Below, piece by piece: positions 53,772 through 63,504 of a stretch of 64,000 bases of DNA (the stretch's first letter is position 1; each line of letters opens with the position of its first letter). Both the position numbers and the translations under genes were made by a program. This DNA comes from Cyclobacteriaceae bacterium (GTDB lineage Bacteria > Bacteroidota > Bacteroidia > Cytophagales > Cyclobacteriaceae). Location: NCBI GenBank assembly GCA_019638355.1, contig JAHBTY010000003.1, positions 248,001 through 312,000 of the forward strand, in the 5' to 3' direction. The notes below the pieces were generated by a model that saw only the letters and a list, made by a program, of their open reading frames with translations, did not search any database and was not told where the DNA came from.

Positions 53772-54488
53772 GTGGCCAAAGTTGAATTTAACATCGCGTG
53801 TTCCCTTTGCGAACATTTAAAAGACTCGCTCTTTAACGGACTTAGTCCGGAAGACCTCAGTCGTATTAATAATCACAAAACCTGTGTTCAGTACAAAAAG
53901 GGGCAGAATATTTTTTACGAAGGCACGCGCCCCACGGGTTTGTATTGTATGAATGCAGGGAAGGTAAAGGTGTTCAAGAATAATGTGCAAGGCAAAGAGT
54001 TTATCATTTACATTGCCAAGCCAGGCGACTTTCTGGGTTATCGTGCGTTGTTAAGTGAAGAATTTTATCAGGCAACAGCCACTGTGCTGGAAGATGCCAA
54101 GATATGCTTCATCCCGAAAGAAAACTTTTTTGAAGTTCTGCAGAAGAACCCAACGTTTATGAAGCGTGTGGTAAAGGCTGTTTGCCACGAAATGGGAGTA
54201 ATGGAAGAAAAACTGGCTGAGCTTGCACACAAATCTGTGCGCGAGCGTTTGGCTGCCAACCTGTTAATGTTAAAAGAAACCTATGGCATGGAAGGTGAAG
54301 GCAGTTCGCTCATCGATCTGGCGCTTTCGCGCGAAGATCTGGCAAGTATTGTAGGTACTGCTACCGAAACCGTTATCCGCTTGTTATCCGATTTCAAGTC
54401 TGACGGATTGATTGCATTTGAAGGCAAGAAGATTCGGGTTCTGGATGCCAGGAAACTTGCAAAACAGGCCGACCTGATTGTGGCCTGA
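53772..54488 (+). CDS. Crp/Fnr-family transcription regulator
   Basis: 238 aa with a GTG start. A cNMP-like sensor domain (NIFYEGTRPTGLYCMNAGKVKV; PGDFLGYRALL) is followed by a dimerisation helix and a Crp-type helix-turn-helix (LSREDLASIVGTATETVIRLLSDF). N-terminal cysteines C10 and C13 (ACSLCEHL) and a third near 34 could hold an iron-sulfur cluster, but the E. coli FNR pattern is not exact. Likely controls the following Usp/Cco genes; a TGAC-N4-GTCA site stands at 54520. Confidence 0.88.
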   Translation: MAKVEFNIACSLCEHLKDSLFNGLSPEDLSRINNHKTCVQYKKGQNIFYEGTRPTGLYCMNAGKVKVFKNNVQGKEFIIYIAKPGDFLGYRALLSEEFYQATATVLEDAKICFIPKENFFEVLQKNPTFMKRVVKAVCHEMGVMEEKLAELAHKSVRERLAANLLMLKETYGMEGEGSSLIDLALSREDLASIVGTATETVIRLLSDFKSDGLIAFEGKKIRVLDARKLAKQADLIVA

Positions 54489-54519
54489 TAAAACCAGCCC
54501 ATAGATTCCAAATCAAAAC

Positions 54520-54531
54520 TGACAAAAGTCA
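54520..54531. promoter_or_regulatory. Crp/Fnr-type operator candidate
   Basis: TGACAAAAGTCA has arms TGAC and GTCA with a 4-nt spacer, close to the general Crp/Fnr layout. Its centre is about 55 nt upstream of the -7 box at 54577, in the activator position range, between the Crp/Fnr gene and the Usp gene. Assignment to the neighbouring regulator is inference. Confidence 0.5.
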
Positions 54532-54576
54532 TCTTTTTGTTTGATTCCCATCATTAACCAACGATAGGGGCCAATC

Positions 54577-54584
54577 TACCTTTG
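54577..54584 (+). promoter_or_regulatory. Candidate -7 box for the usp-ccoIS operon
   Basis: TACCTTTG, 22 nt before the ATG at 54607, matches TAnnTTTG. The Crp/Fnr site is upstream of it. Confidence 0.5.
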
Positions 54585-54606
54585 GTATATTAAAACCAAT
54601 GTCATT

Positions 54607-55437
54607 ATGAAACGCATTTTGGTTCCTTGCGATTTTTCAGACCCGGCAGTACAGGCTTTTAAGTTTGCCGTTGAAGTAGCCCGCAAAAGCGGAGGTGAAG
54701 TGATTTTACTAAATGTAATTGAACTTCCCGTAATGAGTGATAGTGTTTTGATGCCTACACTTTCATTTGAAGAAGCTTTCATAAAAGATATGAAAGCACA
54801 TGCCGAAAAGAATTTTATTAAAATGAAAAGCAAGTGGGCAGGCGATGTAAAAATCACCACCCTAATTGAGTACGGCAGCACAACTTCATCTATCCGCGAT
54901 TTTGTTCAAGACAATAAAATAGAGTTGGTGGTAATGGGCACACACGGAGCAACCGGAATGAAAGAATTTTTCATTGGATCCAATACGGAAAAAATTGTGC
55001 GTACCAGTCCCGTGCCGGTAATTGCCCTAAAGGGTAACACCAAAGTGTCGTCTATCAAAAACATGGTTTTCCCCAACACGCTTGACCTGGATCAGGAAGA
55101 GTTAATGCAAAAAGTAAAGGCACTACAAAATTTCTTTGGTGCATCGTTGCATGTGTTGTATGTGAATACACCTTCACGTTTCAGGCGCGATGTAGAAGTA
55201 AAGAAGGAGATGAAGGCATTTGCCAAACGCTTTATGCTGAAGGATTACACCCTAACCATTTTTAATGATTATACAGAAGAAGAAGGATTACGAAACTTCA
55301 TAGCGGAAACAAAGGCCGATATGGTAGCCATGGCCACACACGGAAGAAGAGGATTAAACCACTTGATGAGCGGCAGTATTGCTGAGGATGCGGTTAACCA
55401 TTTACAGTGCCCCATCTGGACGTACAAAATAAGCTAA
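54607..55437 (+). CDS. Tandem universal stress protein (UspA-like)
   Basis: 276 aa with two Usp domains. The first: RILVPCDFSDPAVQAFKFA and VVMGTHGATGMKEFFIGSNTEKI. The second has THGRRGLNHLMSGSIAED. The ATP-type pattern G-2x-G-9x-G-S is present at the end of both. It starts the plus-strand usp-ccoIS run, behind a Crp/Fnr site, which fits low-oxygen control. Confidence 0.9.
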   Translation: MKRILVPCDFSDPAVQAFKFAVEVARKSGGEVILLNVIELPVMSDSVLMPTLSFEEAFIKDMKAHAEKNFIKMKSKWAGDVKITTLIEYGSTTSSIRDFVQDNKIELVVMGTHGATGMKEFFIGSNTEKIVRTSPVPVIALKGNTKVSSIKNMVFPNTLDLDQEELMQKVKALQNFFGASLHVLYVNTPSRFRRDVEVKKEMKAFAKRFMLKDYTLTIFNDYTEEEGLRNFIAETKADMVAMATHGRRGLNHLMSGSIAEDAVNHLQCPIWTYKIS

Positions 55438-55448
55438 CGGTTACAGGT

Positions 55449-56207
55449 GTGAAAAAGCAGATTCTTGTTCCGGTAGATTTTAAAGTCGGCATGCACTTGG
55501 CGGATTATGCCCAACTGCTTTCGCACGTTGATAAAAAATGTTTTGTTGGTTTTTTTCTTCGCGATTTCGTGCGCCAACTAAAATCAAAAAGTGGTGATCA
55601 GGAAAAAAGTCTGGTGCAATCCAGTTTGCAGGAAGAAGCCCGCCAGCTAAACCTCGACTTTGATTTTATCAAGAATCATTCAAATACCAATTTATTGATT
55701 AACCAAAGCCGGTTTGCCGACCTCATCATTATTAACCCGGTAACGCATACTAACATTCTGCAATTGAACCAGGTTTTTCCTGATCACTTTTTCGATTCTA
55801 TTGCTTGCCCGGTTTTCCTGTCAGAAGATTTGCTAAAACCTTACCAGGAAATTTTAGTTTTGTTTGATTACCACCAATCAGGCTTAGTAGCCCTCAAAGC
55901 ATTTTTATCATTCTTTGGAAAAATTAGCAGCAATAAAAAAGTTACGTTGTTAACCGTAAGCCCTGACGACTCTCCTGAAATTTATTTTGAAAAATATTTG
56001 GTTGGTTACCTGCAAAAGTTTTTTTGCGATGTTGGCATTGCACCGCTTAATAATAAGAACCTGGCTCACCAGGTAATAACACACGCCACCAAACTCACAC
56101 AACCGGTTCTGGTAATGGGCCGAACGGCATTGGATTTACTAAATAATCAAAAGCTGGCTACTCAGGTAGCGGATCATCATATGTCAATCTTTTATTCAAA
56201 CGCCTGA
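55449..56207 (+). CDS. Second, diverged Usp-like protein
   Basis: 252 aa from a GTG start (VKKQILVPVDFK). One Usp-like Rossmann unit at each end is visible, but the Gly-rich ATP loop is missing or degraded, so it may not bind nucleotide. It starts 11 nt after the first Usp gene and its stop overlaps the CcoI start by one base, so translation is coupled. Function uncertain. Confidence 0.78.
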   Translation: MKKQILVPVDFKVGMHLADYAQLLSHVDKKCFVGFFLRDFVRQLKSKSGDQEKSLVQSSLQEEARQLNLDFDFIKNHSNTNLLINQSRFADLIIINPVTHTNILQLNQVFPDHFFDSIACPVFLSEDLLKPYQEILVLFDYHQSGLVALKAFLSFFGKISSNKKVTLLTVSPDDSPEIYFEKYLVGYLQKFFCDVGIAPLNNKNLAHQVITHATKLTQPVLVMGRTALDLLNNQKLATQVADHHMSIFYSNA

Positions 56208-58591
56208 TGGAAGTTGCTGTTAAAGAAAAAATAACCTGTTACCATTGCGGGCAGCCTTGCGATGAAGAAGTATTTTTGTTGGAGGATAAATCGTTTTGTT
56301 GTTATGGTTGCAAAACAGTTTACGAGATATTGAACGAAAATAATTTATGTGAGTATTACGCACTTGATAATACCCCAGGGGTAAACCTGCGGCACGTTAG
56401 CGATGAAACATATGCTTACCTTGATGAAAGCGAAATCCGGAAACAACTGCTGGAGTTTGATTCCGACAATTTTGCACGCATCCGGTTTTATGTTCCAAAC
56501 GTTCACTGTATTTCCTGCATCTGGTTGTTGGAGAATCTTCAAAAATTACAATCTGGAATTTTAAAATCAGAAGTAAATTTTTCTGATAAAAGAGTTCGTA
56601 TTGATTTTAATCCTCAACAAGTTGCCCTTTCAAAATTAGCGCAATTACTTACTTCGTTGGGGTATGCACCTCGTATCAATCTAAGGAGAGAAAATCAAGC
56701 TGCAAGCACTTCTTCCAGGCAGTTAATAATTAAGTTGGCCATTGCTGGCTTTGCGTTTGGAAATGTAATGTTGTTGAGTTTTCCGGAATACCTCGGTTTG
56801 AACAAAAGCGACATTACCCTGCAACGGCTGTTTTCCTTGTTGAATATTGCATTGTCTTTGCCCGTAACATTCTACAGCGGCCAGGAATATTTTACCAACG
56901 CCTGGAAAAGCTTTAAGCAAAAACAAATTAATATAGATGTGCCGATAGCGGTAGGGTTGCTGGCTTTACTGGTACGCAGCATCTTCGATATTATCACGAA
57001 TAACGGCCCGGGCTACCTCGATTCATTAACCGGACTTGTTTTCTTTTTATTGATTGGTCGCTGGTTTCAAAGTAAAACCTATGATAGCCTTGCATTCGAT
57101 CGGGATTATAAATCTTATTTTCCGTTAGCGGTTCAACGATGGAAAGAAAACGAATGGCGCCCGGTTGTGGTGTATGAATTAGCACCGCAGGATGTAATTC
57201 GTGTTCGCAATATGGAGATAGTTCCGGCTGACTCCATACTGAAGAGTGATGTAGCTTACTTCGACTATAGTTTTGTAACGGGTGAATCGAAACCGGTTAA
57301 GGCAACAAAGGGTGCCCTGGTTTACGCAGGCGGAAAATTGGTGGGGCATCCCGTGGAGTTGGTTGTGCAAAAGAAAACAGTACAAAGTCAATTAACGAGT
57401 TTGTGGAATGAAGCAGCGTTTCAAAAACCGAATGAAAGTGTTTATAAAAAAGTAATTGATAGGGCTGCACGAAGATTTACATGGATTGTGTTGGTATTAG
57501 CTGTTGGTACGGGTGTGTTCTGGTATTATTATGATGCTTCTCAAATGTGGTTGGTGCTTACTTCTGTGTTGATGGTGGCTTGCCCGTGTGCCCTTGCATT
57601 AGCTACACCCTTTACGTATGGCAATATGTTGCGCGTGTTTGGTAGATATGGGTTGTATCTGAAAAATGCCGATGTGATAGAACGGATGGCAGTAATAAAT
57701 GCATTGGTGTTTGATAAAACCGGAACGGTAACACACGGTGCATCGGCTGTTACGTTTAAAGGTTTGTTGTCTGAACAGGAGCAAGGTTGGATAAAGCTAT
57801 TGGCATCTACATCCACCCATCCATTAAGCAATCTGGTTGCTCAGCACATCAAACAAAAGTCCGATGCTGAGCTTAAGGAGTTAAAGGAATTTCCAGGTAG
57901 CGGAATTCAAGCGGTTGTGGCGGGTAAAAATATCCGTATTGGGTCTGCAACATTTACTGGCAACCCGGTTGGAGGCGAAGTAACCTCACGCGTATTTGTG
58001 GCCGTTGATGGTCTGGCTCGTGGTTATTATGAAATTGAAACTTCCATCAGACCCGAGGCAAAAGGTTTGGTGGCCCGATTAGGTTCAAGTGTAAAAGCAT
58101 TGGTATCGGGCGATCAACCAATGGAGGCAATACGAATGCGAGCGGTTTTTCCTGAATCGGTGCAACTGTTATTCAATCAATCGCCACACGATAAACTGAA
58201 TTTTATCTCTGACTTGCAAAAGCGAAATTACAAAGTGATGATGATTGGCGATGGGTTGAATGATTCAGGTGCGCTGCAACAAAGCGATGTAGGAGTAGCT
58301 GTTACAGACGATACCGGAGTGTTTACACCTGCCAGCGATGGAATTCTGGCAGGCCACATGCTGGGGCGGCTCGACTCGTTTCTTCGATTAGCAAAAAAAT
58401 CAACCGTGATTTTAAAAACAGGATTCGTGATTTCATTTTGTTACAATGCCATTGCGCTAAGCGTGGCCATGAGTGGTTTTCTCACTCCACTCATTGCGGC
58501 CATACTGATGCCCATCAGCAGCGTAAGTGTAGTTGGGTTTACCTCGCTTGCCGTTAATTGGGTAGCTCGAAAAGAATTTAAAAATCTGTAA
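56207..58591 (+). CDS. ccoI: Copper-transporting P-type ATPase CcoI/FixI-like
   Basis: 794 aa. Order: N-terminal Cys-rich domain (CYHCGQPC; CCYGC), HMA domain (NVHCISCIWLL, Cys100/Cys103), eight membrane helices with CPC (458-460), the phosphorylation motif DKTGTVT (Asp502) and hinge IGDGLND. This is the CcoI/FixI architecture that supplies copper for cbb3 oxidase assembly. The small ccoS follows after 3 nt. No ccoN/O/P/G/H genes are in the window. Confidence 0.92.
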   Translation: MEVAVKEKITCYHCGQPCDEEVFLLEDKSFCCYGCKTVYEILNENNLCEYYALDNTPGVNLRHVSDETYAYLDESEIRKQLLEFDSDNFARIRFYVPNVHCISCIWLLENLQKLQSGILKSEVNFSDKRVRIDFNPQQVALSKLAQLLTSLGYAPRINLRRENQAASTSSRQLIIKLAIAGFAFGNVMLLSFPEYLGLNKSDITLQRLFSLLNIALSLPVTFYSGQEYFTNAWKSFKQKQINIDVPIAVGLLALLVRSIFDIITNNGPGYLDSLTGLVFFLLIGRWFQSKTYDSLAFDRDYKSYFPLAVQRWKENEWRPVVVYELAPQDVIRVRNMEIVPADSILKSDVAYFDYSFVTGESKPVKATKGALVYAGGKLVGHPVELVVQKKTVQSQLTSLWNEAAFQKPNESVYKKVIDRAARRFTWIVLVLAVGTGVFWYYYDASQMWLVLTSVLMVACPCALALATPFTYGNMLRVFGRYGLYLKNADVIERMAVINALVFDKTGTVTHGASAVTFKGLLSEQEQGWIKLLASTSTHPLSNLVAQHIKQKSDAELKELKEFPGSGIQAVVAGKNIRIGSATFTGNPVGGEVTSRVFVAVDGLARGYYEIETSIRPEAKGLVARLGSSVKALVSGDQPMEAIRMRAVFPESVQLLFNQSPHDKLNFISDLQKRNYKVMMIGDGLNDSGALQQSDVGVAVTDDTGVFTPASDGILAGHMLGRLDSFLRLAKKSTVILKTGFVISFCYNAIALSVAMSGFLTPLIAAILMPISSVSVVGFTSLAVNWVARKEFKNL

Positions 58592-58594
58592 GCC

Positions 58595-58750
58595 ATGCTG
58601 ATCATTGTTTTACTTATTTCAATCTCGCTCACTATAGCCATTGTATTTCTGGCGGCCTTTGTGTGGAGTATGCACAGCGGCCAGTTTGATGATACCGATG
58701 GCCCATCGGTGCGGATGCTTTTTGAAGACAAAAAGAAAAAAGATTTGTAA
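58595..58750 (+). CDS. ccoS: CcoS, cbb3-type oxidase assembly protein (small ORF)
   Basis: 51 codons starting at the ATG at 58595 and ending with TAA at 58750. It has one N-terminal membrane helix (IIVLLISISLTIAIVFLAAF) and a tail with FVWSMHSGQFDDTDGPSVRM, the conserved CcoS pattern. CcoS acts with CcoI in heme-copper insertion. It begins 3 nt after the CcoI stop codon; small enough to be missed by length filters. Confidence 0.88.
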   Translation: MLIIVLLISISLTIAIVFLAAFVWSMHSGQFDDTDGPSVRMLFEDKKKKDL

Positions 58751-58771
58751 AAGAGTGCCTACCTTTTAGGC

Positions 58772-59242
58772 ATGGAAATACTTTGGTTTGTATTGGGTGG
58801 CTTGTTGATGGTAATCGGAATTGCCGGTTGTTTTTTACCGGTCCTTCCTGGGCCACCACTTGCATTTCTCGGACTTTGGATTCAACAATTGAAAGATCCC
58901 AATCCTTTTACTGTTAAATTTCTTTGGATCTGGTTTGGGATAACACTTGTAGTTACAGTTATCGATTATTGGGCACCGGTATATGCCACAAAAAAGTTTG
59001 GAGGCAGCAAAGCTGGTATCTGGGGTTGTATGATTGGCCTGTTGCTTGGTTTTTGGATGGGCCCTTTTGGGATAATAATTGGACCGTTAGCGGGTGCATT
59101 TATTGGTGAAATAATGAATAACCAGGATTCATCAAAAGCACTGCGGGCCGCACTTGGTTCCTTTGCGGGATTTTTGTTGAGTACGCTGCTCAAGTTGATT
59201 GTGTGCGTAATAATGTTTTGGTATTGGGTAGGTAGCTGGTGA
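58772..59242 (+). CDS. DUF456 family membrane protein
   Basis: 156 aa with five or six short Gly-rich membrane segments (LVMVIGIAGCFLPVLPGPPLAFLGLW; LLLGFWMGPFGIIIGPLAGAFIGE). The GPFGIIIGPLAGAFIGE stretch is characteristic of DUF456. Function unknown. Last plus-strand gene before the terminator; not usually part of a cco cluster. Confidence 0.85.
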   Translation: MEILWFVLGGLLMVIGIAGCFLPVLPGPPLAFLGLWIQQLKDPNPFTVKFLWIWFGITLVVTVIDYWAPVYATKKFGGSKAGIWGCMIGLLLGFWMGPFGIIIGPLAGAFIGEIMNNQDSSKALRAALGSFAGFLLSTLLKLIVCVIMFWYWVGSW

Positions 59243-59277
59243 ACCTGTTTCCGGTTAGCAGTAACCAGAAACAGGTT
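59242..59277. terminator. Bidirectional terminator between convergent genes
   Basis: AACCTGTTTC (59242-59251) and GAAACAGGTT (59268-59277) form a 10-bp stem, with an inner GGTTA/TAACC pair of 5 bp separated by one mismatch. It lies directly after the DUF456 stop (sharing its A) and 10 nt from the end of the TPR-CHAT gene. Confidence 0.8.
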
Positions 59278-59286
59278 TAATTAATT

Positions 59287-62200
59287 TTATTGCTGCCCAA
59301 TCATCATAAACGGTGCCCAATAGTATGGTTCCGGATATTCAACGCGAAGTTCTTTTTTGGCATCGATAAAGCTTTGGCGCATGTTATTTGTTGTTAACCA
59401 CTTGCGATAGAAATTTACGATCAGTTTTTGCGTAGCATCATCATCTACTTTAAACATACTCATGATCAGTACTTTGGCACCAGCAACCAAAAATGCGCGC
59501 TGCAACCCGTAAACTCCTTCACCGTTGGCAACTTCACCCAACCCGGTTTCGCAAGCGCTCAAAACAACCAGATCGGTATGGTCCAGGTTAAGACTCATGG
59601 CTTCATAAGCGGTTAAAATTCCGCTCGAAATGTTGTAGTTATATTTGGTTTCGTTGAATATATCACCGGCACCTGTTAGTAATAGTCCAGTTTTAAGTAA
59701 CGGGTTATCGGCCATGGCTGCTTCGCTTTCGGTTAGCTCATCTAACTCAGATTGTTCAATAACCGGGGTGTAAAATCCGTGCGTAGCTACGTGCAGAATT
59801 TTGGGGCTTGCCAGCAGTTTCAACTTATCTTCGGTGGCCAGGCTTTCCACATATTCTTCGGTGTTGTAGCTACCTTGTTTTAATAACCGTTGTAGCTCTG
59901 CTACTTCTCTTTCGGTGCCGGGCAACGCGGGTATGTTGCCACGCGAAGCTGTCAGATAAAATTTGGGGTTACCAAACATGGTGGCTGTATTAGATGCAAC
60001 GGCCCGCGATTTTATTTTGTTTAGAAATAAATCTTTGGTGTTACTTACCAAAACAATGTTTGCATTATCGATAATGTACTTGCCATCCGGAGTTGGAATA
60101 GCTTCTAAGTTGAGCTGGTTGTAAACACCATCGGCCGAAAGGTAAATAGTGGTGGCGGTTCCAATTTCTTTCTGAATAGGTTCCCAGAATACTTTATATG
60201 AAAACTGGTCTTTTATTTTTCCAATTATTGAATTGCGGTAGTACCTAAAAAATCGCGTCTCCATACGCGAGCCTTCAGGCATAATGATAGCTTTTGGGCG
60301 AGCGTTGTCGTTTTTAATGTAGAGGGCAACATATACAACCGAATCGGTAAAGGTATGATCGAAGTGGCGGTAACGCACCATCTCAATAGCTACTTCGTTT
60401 TTATTGATTGCTTTTTGAACATCGGTATATTTTATTTTTTTATTGTCGAAGCTCTGCCCAAATAATTCCGACTTCTGGCTGATCTCTCGCTCTAGTTTTT
60501 CAGCTTCGGCTGTCATCAGGTTAATATCGTACCCGTTGTCGGCCAATTGTTGGGTGCTCATGGAAAGCGCATTGGTTAACTGCTCTTTCTTTTCAACCCA
60601 AAGATTGTAGGATGTTTTGAGCGATTCGTCAGTACTATTTAAAATTCGTTCGCGAATTTTAATACTGGAGCTCAACAATAAGGCTTTGGTTAGTAATTGA
60701 TAATCATAAACTTTACTGCTCAGGTCTTTAAAGTCATCCAGTTGGCTAAAGGCAAGTGTGTTATAAAATTCAAAATCGCCTTTAATGGTGTTCCAGTATT
60801 TTGCTTTTTCGCGTTCGCTCAAAGCCGGGAAAATTTGCTTGATATAGGCCTCATAATTGTTAAGTGCCTCTTCAATGTTAGTCTTCGCCCGCTTGTAGTT
60901 TTTTTCCATGTAATACACCTTCGCTTGCTTGGAAAGTATCTTTACATATTCGGGGTGAGTTTTACTGAAGTAATCTTCGTAGATTTTCTTAGCCTGTACG
61001 TAAAACTCTTCTGCACGCTTGTAATTTTTGGTAGCGTAATAAACATCGCCCGTTAGCGCATAAATGTTGGCGGCATTGATATTGGTTTTAGTACCGGTTT
61101 TGGCGCGCCAGATAGCTTCGGCCTGGGTTAGCACACTAAATGCTTCTGCATATTTTTTCTGCGAAATGTAAAGCGAAGCAACGTTTTTCAGGATGTCGGC
61201 ATATTGTGGGTTTTGATTTCCCAGTTTGGCAAGCATAATTTCACGGGCTTCAAAAAGCAACTTCTCAATTTCGGCAGGCTTTTCGCCACCTTTATGAAAT
61301 TTAGTCATACCCAATAGCGAAAGTGATTTGGCAACTTCTATGTGGTTACGACCAAATTGTTTTTGCAAGCTGGCAATAGCTTTTTGTAACATCAACTCAG
61401 CATTATCAAAATCGCCAATGGCGTAATCAATATCGGCTAAAAGTTTTTGGGTGGGCGCTGTTTTGGTAGATAGTTCGCCATAAACAGCAGTGGCAATTTT
61501 GTTTACACGTTGGGCTACTTTCTCGGCTTCGGTATAATCGCCTTTGGCCAGCAGTAATCGTCCTTTGTCAACCAACGGATCGATTAAACGAACGGAGTTG
61601 GTACCGTAAAGCTTTTCAGACTCGGCAATCAAATCATTTAAAATGCCCTCGGTTTGTGAGTACCGTCCCAATTGAATTAGCAAGGACGATAATTCGCGCG
61701 CGGTACTCAGCTCATCAAGCCCCGAAAGTTTATCGGCCTTCTTAATAATTTTTCTGGATCGATCCAGGTTAGCCTCAGCTTCATCAAAAAGACCTTTAAC
61801 TCCGTAAAGGGTAGCCTGGGTTTCAATGGCATTTACCATCTGCACTTTTTTGTCATCGTTTTTCTTGAGTTTTAAAACAGCAATACTGTTATCCAGATTT
61901 TCTTCGGCTTGTTCGTATTGCCCTAGTTTAATTTGCAGGCGGGCAATCTGGGTAAGTTCATTGGCAAATTCAAAATCGGTATTATCAAATTTTTTCTGGG
62001 CCACATATCGGGCTTTTTGTAAAATCTGGTCTGCATCGGAATACCGATCGGTTAGTTCATAAAGAACTGCCATGTGATTAAGGATTTCCAAATGATCTTT
62101 GTGTGAAGGGCCAATTTCTTTGGAAACTATTTTAAGATAACTTTCATCGTAGATTTTAGTGGCTTCACTTACCTTATTGGTATTATCAAGGTAAAAGTTT

Positions 62201-63504
62201 GCAAGTTGTAATCGTGCCAGGTGTGTCTCCGGGGCGTCTACACCAAACAGGTTGGTTTTTATTTCGATGATATCGTTCAGATATTTTTCGGCATTAATAT
62301 AGTTTTTTTTGTAGAGTGCCAGGCCAAACAGAAACTCGGTTACATTGGCTGTTACAATGTTGTTGCGCGGAAGCGAGGCTGTGTTGTTAATTAAGTTATT
62401 AGCTTGTGTTTCCAGGTTTCGTGTACGGTCTTTGTCAAGTTTGGCATCAAACTCCAATGCTTTTAACCGCACGTTATAGATACTTTTTGATTCATAACTT
62501 TTAGCAATCATTTTTTCATACTCCAGCTTAGTATTGAGGTATTTGGCTGAACTTCCGCTTTTTTGAAGTTCGCGTAAGTAGTTCTCGTAAATAGAAACAG
62601 CAAGGTAATGGCTGGGGCTATGCTTTATTTTCAAGTTGTTTAATGAAGTGCTAAAGTCAACATCCTTGCGAAGGCTTTTGCCAAGGCCGTGCATGAGGTA
62701 GTGGTTAGCAATTATAAATTGATTGCGAACGTATTCAATATTGGATTGCCCCAGGTTTTTTTTAAGGTAAACTGTATTCAAATCAAGCACGGAATCGGCC
62801 GTGTTATTTTTGCCCATCGAACTGAGCGCCCAACCCAGTAATGATCGCAGGTATCCATATTTTTCGTAACGCTCGTTCAACTCTTCGTCTGATAATTTTC
62901 TGCTTTTCAGATTCCCCTTTTCATCTACAAATGTTTCTTGCTTAACTGCGCGCCCGGCATAAAAACGTTCTTGCTCATTCAATAACTCAATAGCTTGTGT
63001 ATAAAAACCTTGGCCCGATAAGGTTTCGGCTAATGCCAGTTCGTAGCGACCCTTCGTAATATCTTTCATGAAATCGCCACCTTCCAGTACTTGTTTAGCT
63101 TGATCCAGATATTCACGTGCCACGCGATACGAACCATTCATGTTGTGCAGTTCAGCGGCTTCAACCAATATCAATCCATATGTTTGGCTGTTTTCAAGAT
63201 TGATGGCTTTGCTACTGGTAACAGCTTGCTGCAGGTTGCTTTCAAATTCAGCGATATAACCAGAAGCCAGGTTGTACTTTGCCAACCGCATATAATAGGT
63301 TGGGGTGTACACATTTTGCTGCCCCAATTTTTTGAAGGCTTTCTTTTTAAATTTATTTAAACCCGAAATGGCTTTACTATAGTTTCCGGTTGTATAAGAG
63401 GCCTCTGCTTTGTTTAATAGCTTATCGTACTTAGCCTGCGCTACAACCAGTGCAGGACTAATCCACAAAAGCAGAACCAACACTTTTTCCATTGACTGTT
63501 TCAT
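59287..63504 (-). CDS. Secreted TPR-CHAT protein (caspase-like peptidase)
   Basis: 1405 aa from the ATG at 63504 (signal peptide VLVLLLWISPALVVAQ). At least a dozen TPR units fill roughly residues 25-900 (for example YKRAEEFYVQAKKIYEDY), then a coiled segment and a C-terminal CHAT domain. The catalytic dyad is visible: His1242 in ILHVATHGFY and Cys1318 in VLSACETGLGEVA, followed by GVYGLQRAFLVAGAKVLIMS. CHAT proteins are clan-CD (caspase-like) peptidases. The signal peptide indicates export. Upstream residues from 63630 have no conserved character. Substrate unknown. Confidence 0.9.
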   Translation of the reverse strand: MKQSMEKVLVLLLWISPALVVAQAKYDKLLNKAEASYTTGNYSKAISGLNKFKKKAFKKLGQQNVYTPTYYMRLAKYNLASGYIAEFESNLQQAVTSSKAINLENSQTYGLILVEAAELHNMNGSYRVAREYLDQAKQVLEGGDFMKDITKGRYELALAETLSGQGFYTQAIELLNEQERFYAGRAVKQETFVDEKGNLKSRKLSDEELNERYEKYGYLRSLLGWALSSMGKNNTADSVLDLNTVYLKKNLGQSNIEYVRNQFIIANHYLMHGLGKSLRKDVDFSTSLNNLKIKHSPSHYLAVSIYENYLRELQKSGSSAKYLNTKLEYEKMIAKSYESKSIYNVRLKALEFDAKLDKDRTRNLETQANNLINNTASLPRNNIVTANVTEFLFGLALYKKNYINAEKYLNDIIEIKTNLFGVDAPETHLARLQLANFYLDNTNKVSEATKIYDESYLKIVSKEIGPSHKDHLEILNHMAVLYELTDRYSDADQILQKARYVAQKKFDNTDFEFANELTQIARLQIKLGQYEQAEENLDNSIAVLKLKKNDDKKVQMVNAIETQATLYGVKGLFDEAEANLDRSRKIIKKADKLSGLDELSTARELSSLLIQLGRYSQTEGILNDLIAESEKLYGTNSVRLIDPLVDKGRLLLAKGDYTEAEKVAQRVNKIATAVYGELSTKTAPTQKLLADIDYAIGDFDNAELMLQKAIASLQKQFGRNHIEVAKSLSLLGMTKFHKGGEKPAEIEKLLFEAREIMLAKLGNQNPQYADILKNVASLYISQKKYAEAFSVLTQAEAIWRAKTGTKTNINAANIYALTGDVYYATKNYKRAEEFYVQAKKIYEDYFSKTHPEYVKILSKQAKVYYMEKNYKRAKTNIEEALNNYEAYIKQIFPALSEREKAKYWNTIKGDFEFYNTLAFSQLDDFKDLSSKVYDYQLLTKALLLSSSIKIRERILNSTDESLKTSYNLWVEKKEQLTNALSMSTQQLADNGYDINLMTAEAEKLEREISQKSELFGQSFDNKKIKYTDVQKAINKNEVAIEMVRYRHFDHTFTDSVVYVALYIKNDNARPKAIIMPEGSRMETRFFRYYRNSIIGKIKDQFSYKVFWEPIQKEIGTATTIYLSADGVYNQLNLEAIPTPDGKYIIDNANIVLVSNTKDLFLNKIKSRAVASNTATMFGNPKFYLTASRGNIPALPGTEREVAELQRLLKQGSYNTEEYVESLATEDKLKLLASPKILHVATHGFYTPVIEQSELDELTESEAAMADNPLLKTGLLLTGAGDIFNETKYNYNISSGILTAYEAMSLNLDHTDLVVLSACETGLGEVANGEGVYGLQRAFLVAGAKVLIMSMFKVDDDATQKLIVNFYRKWLTTNNMRQSFIDAKKELRVEYPEPYYWAPFMMIGQQ

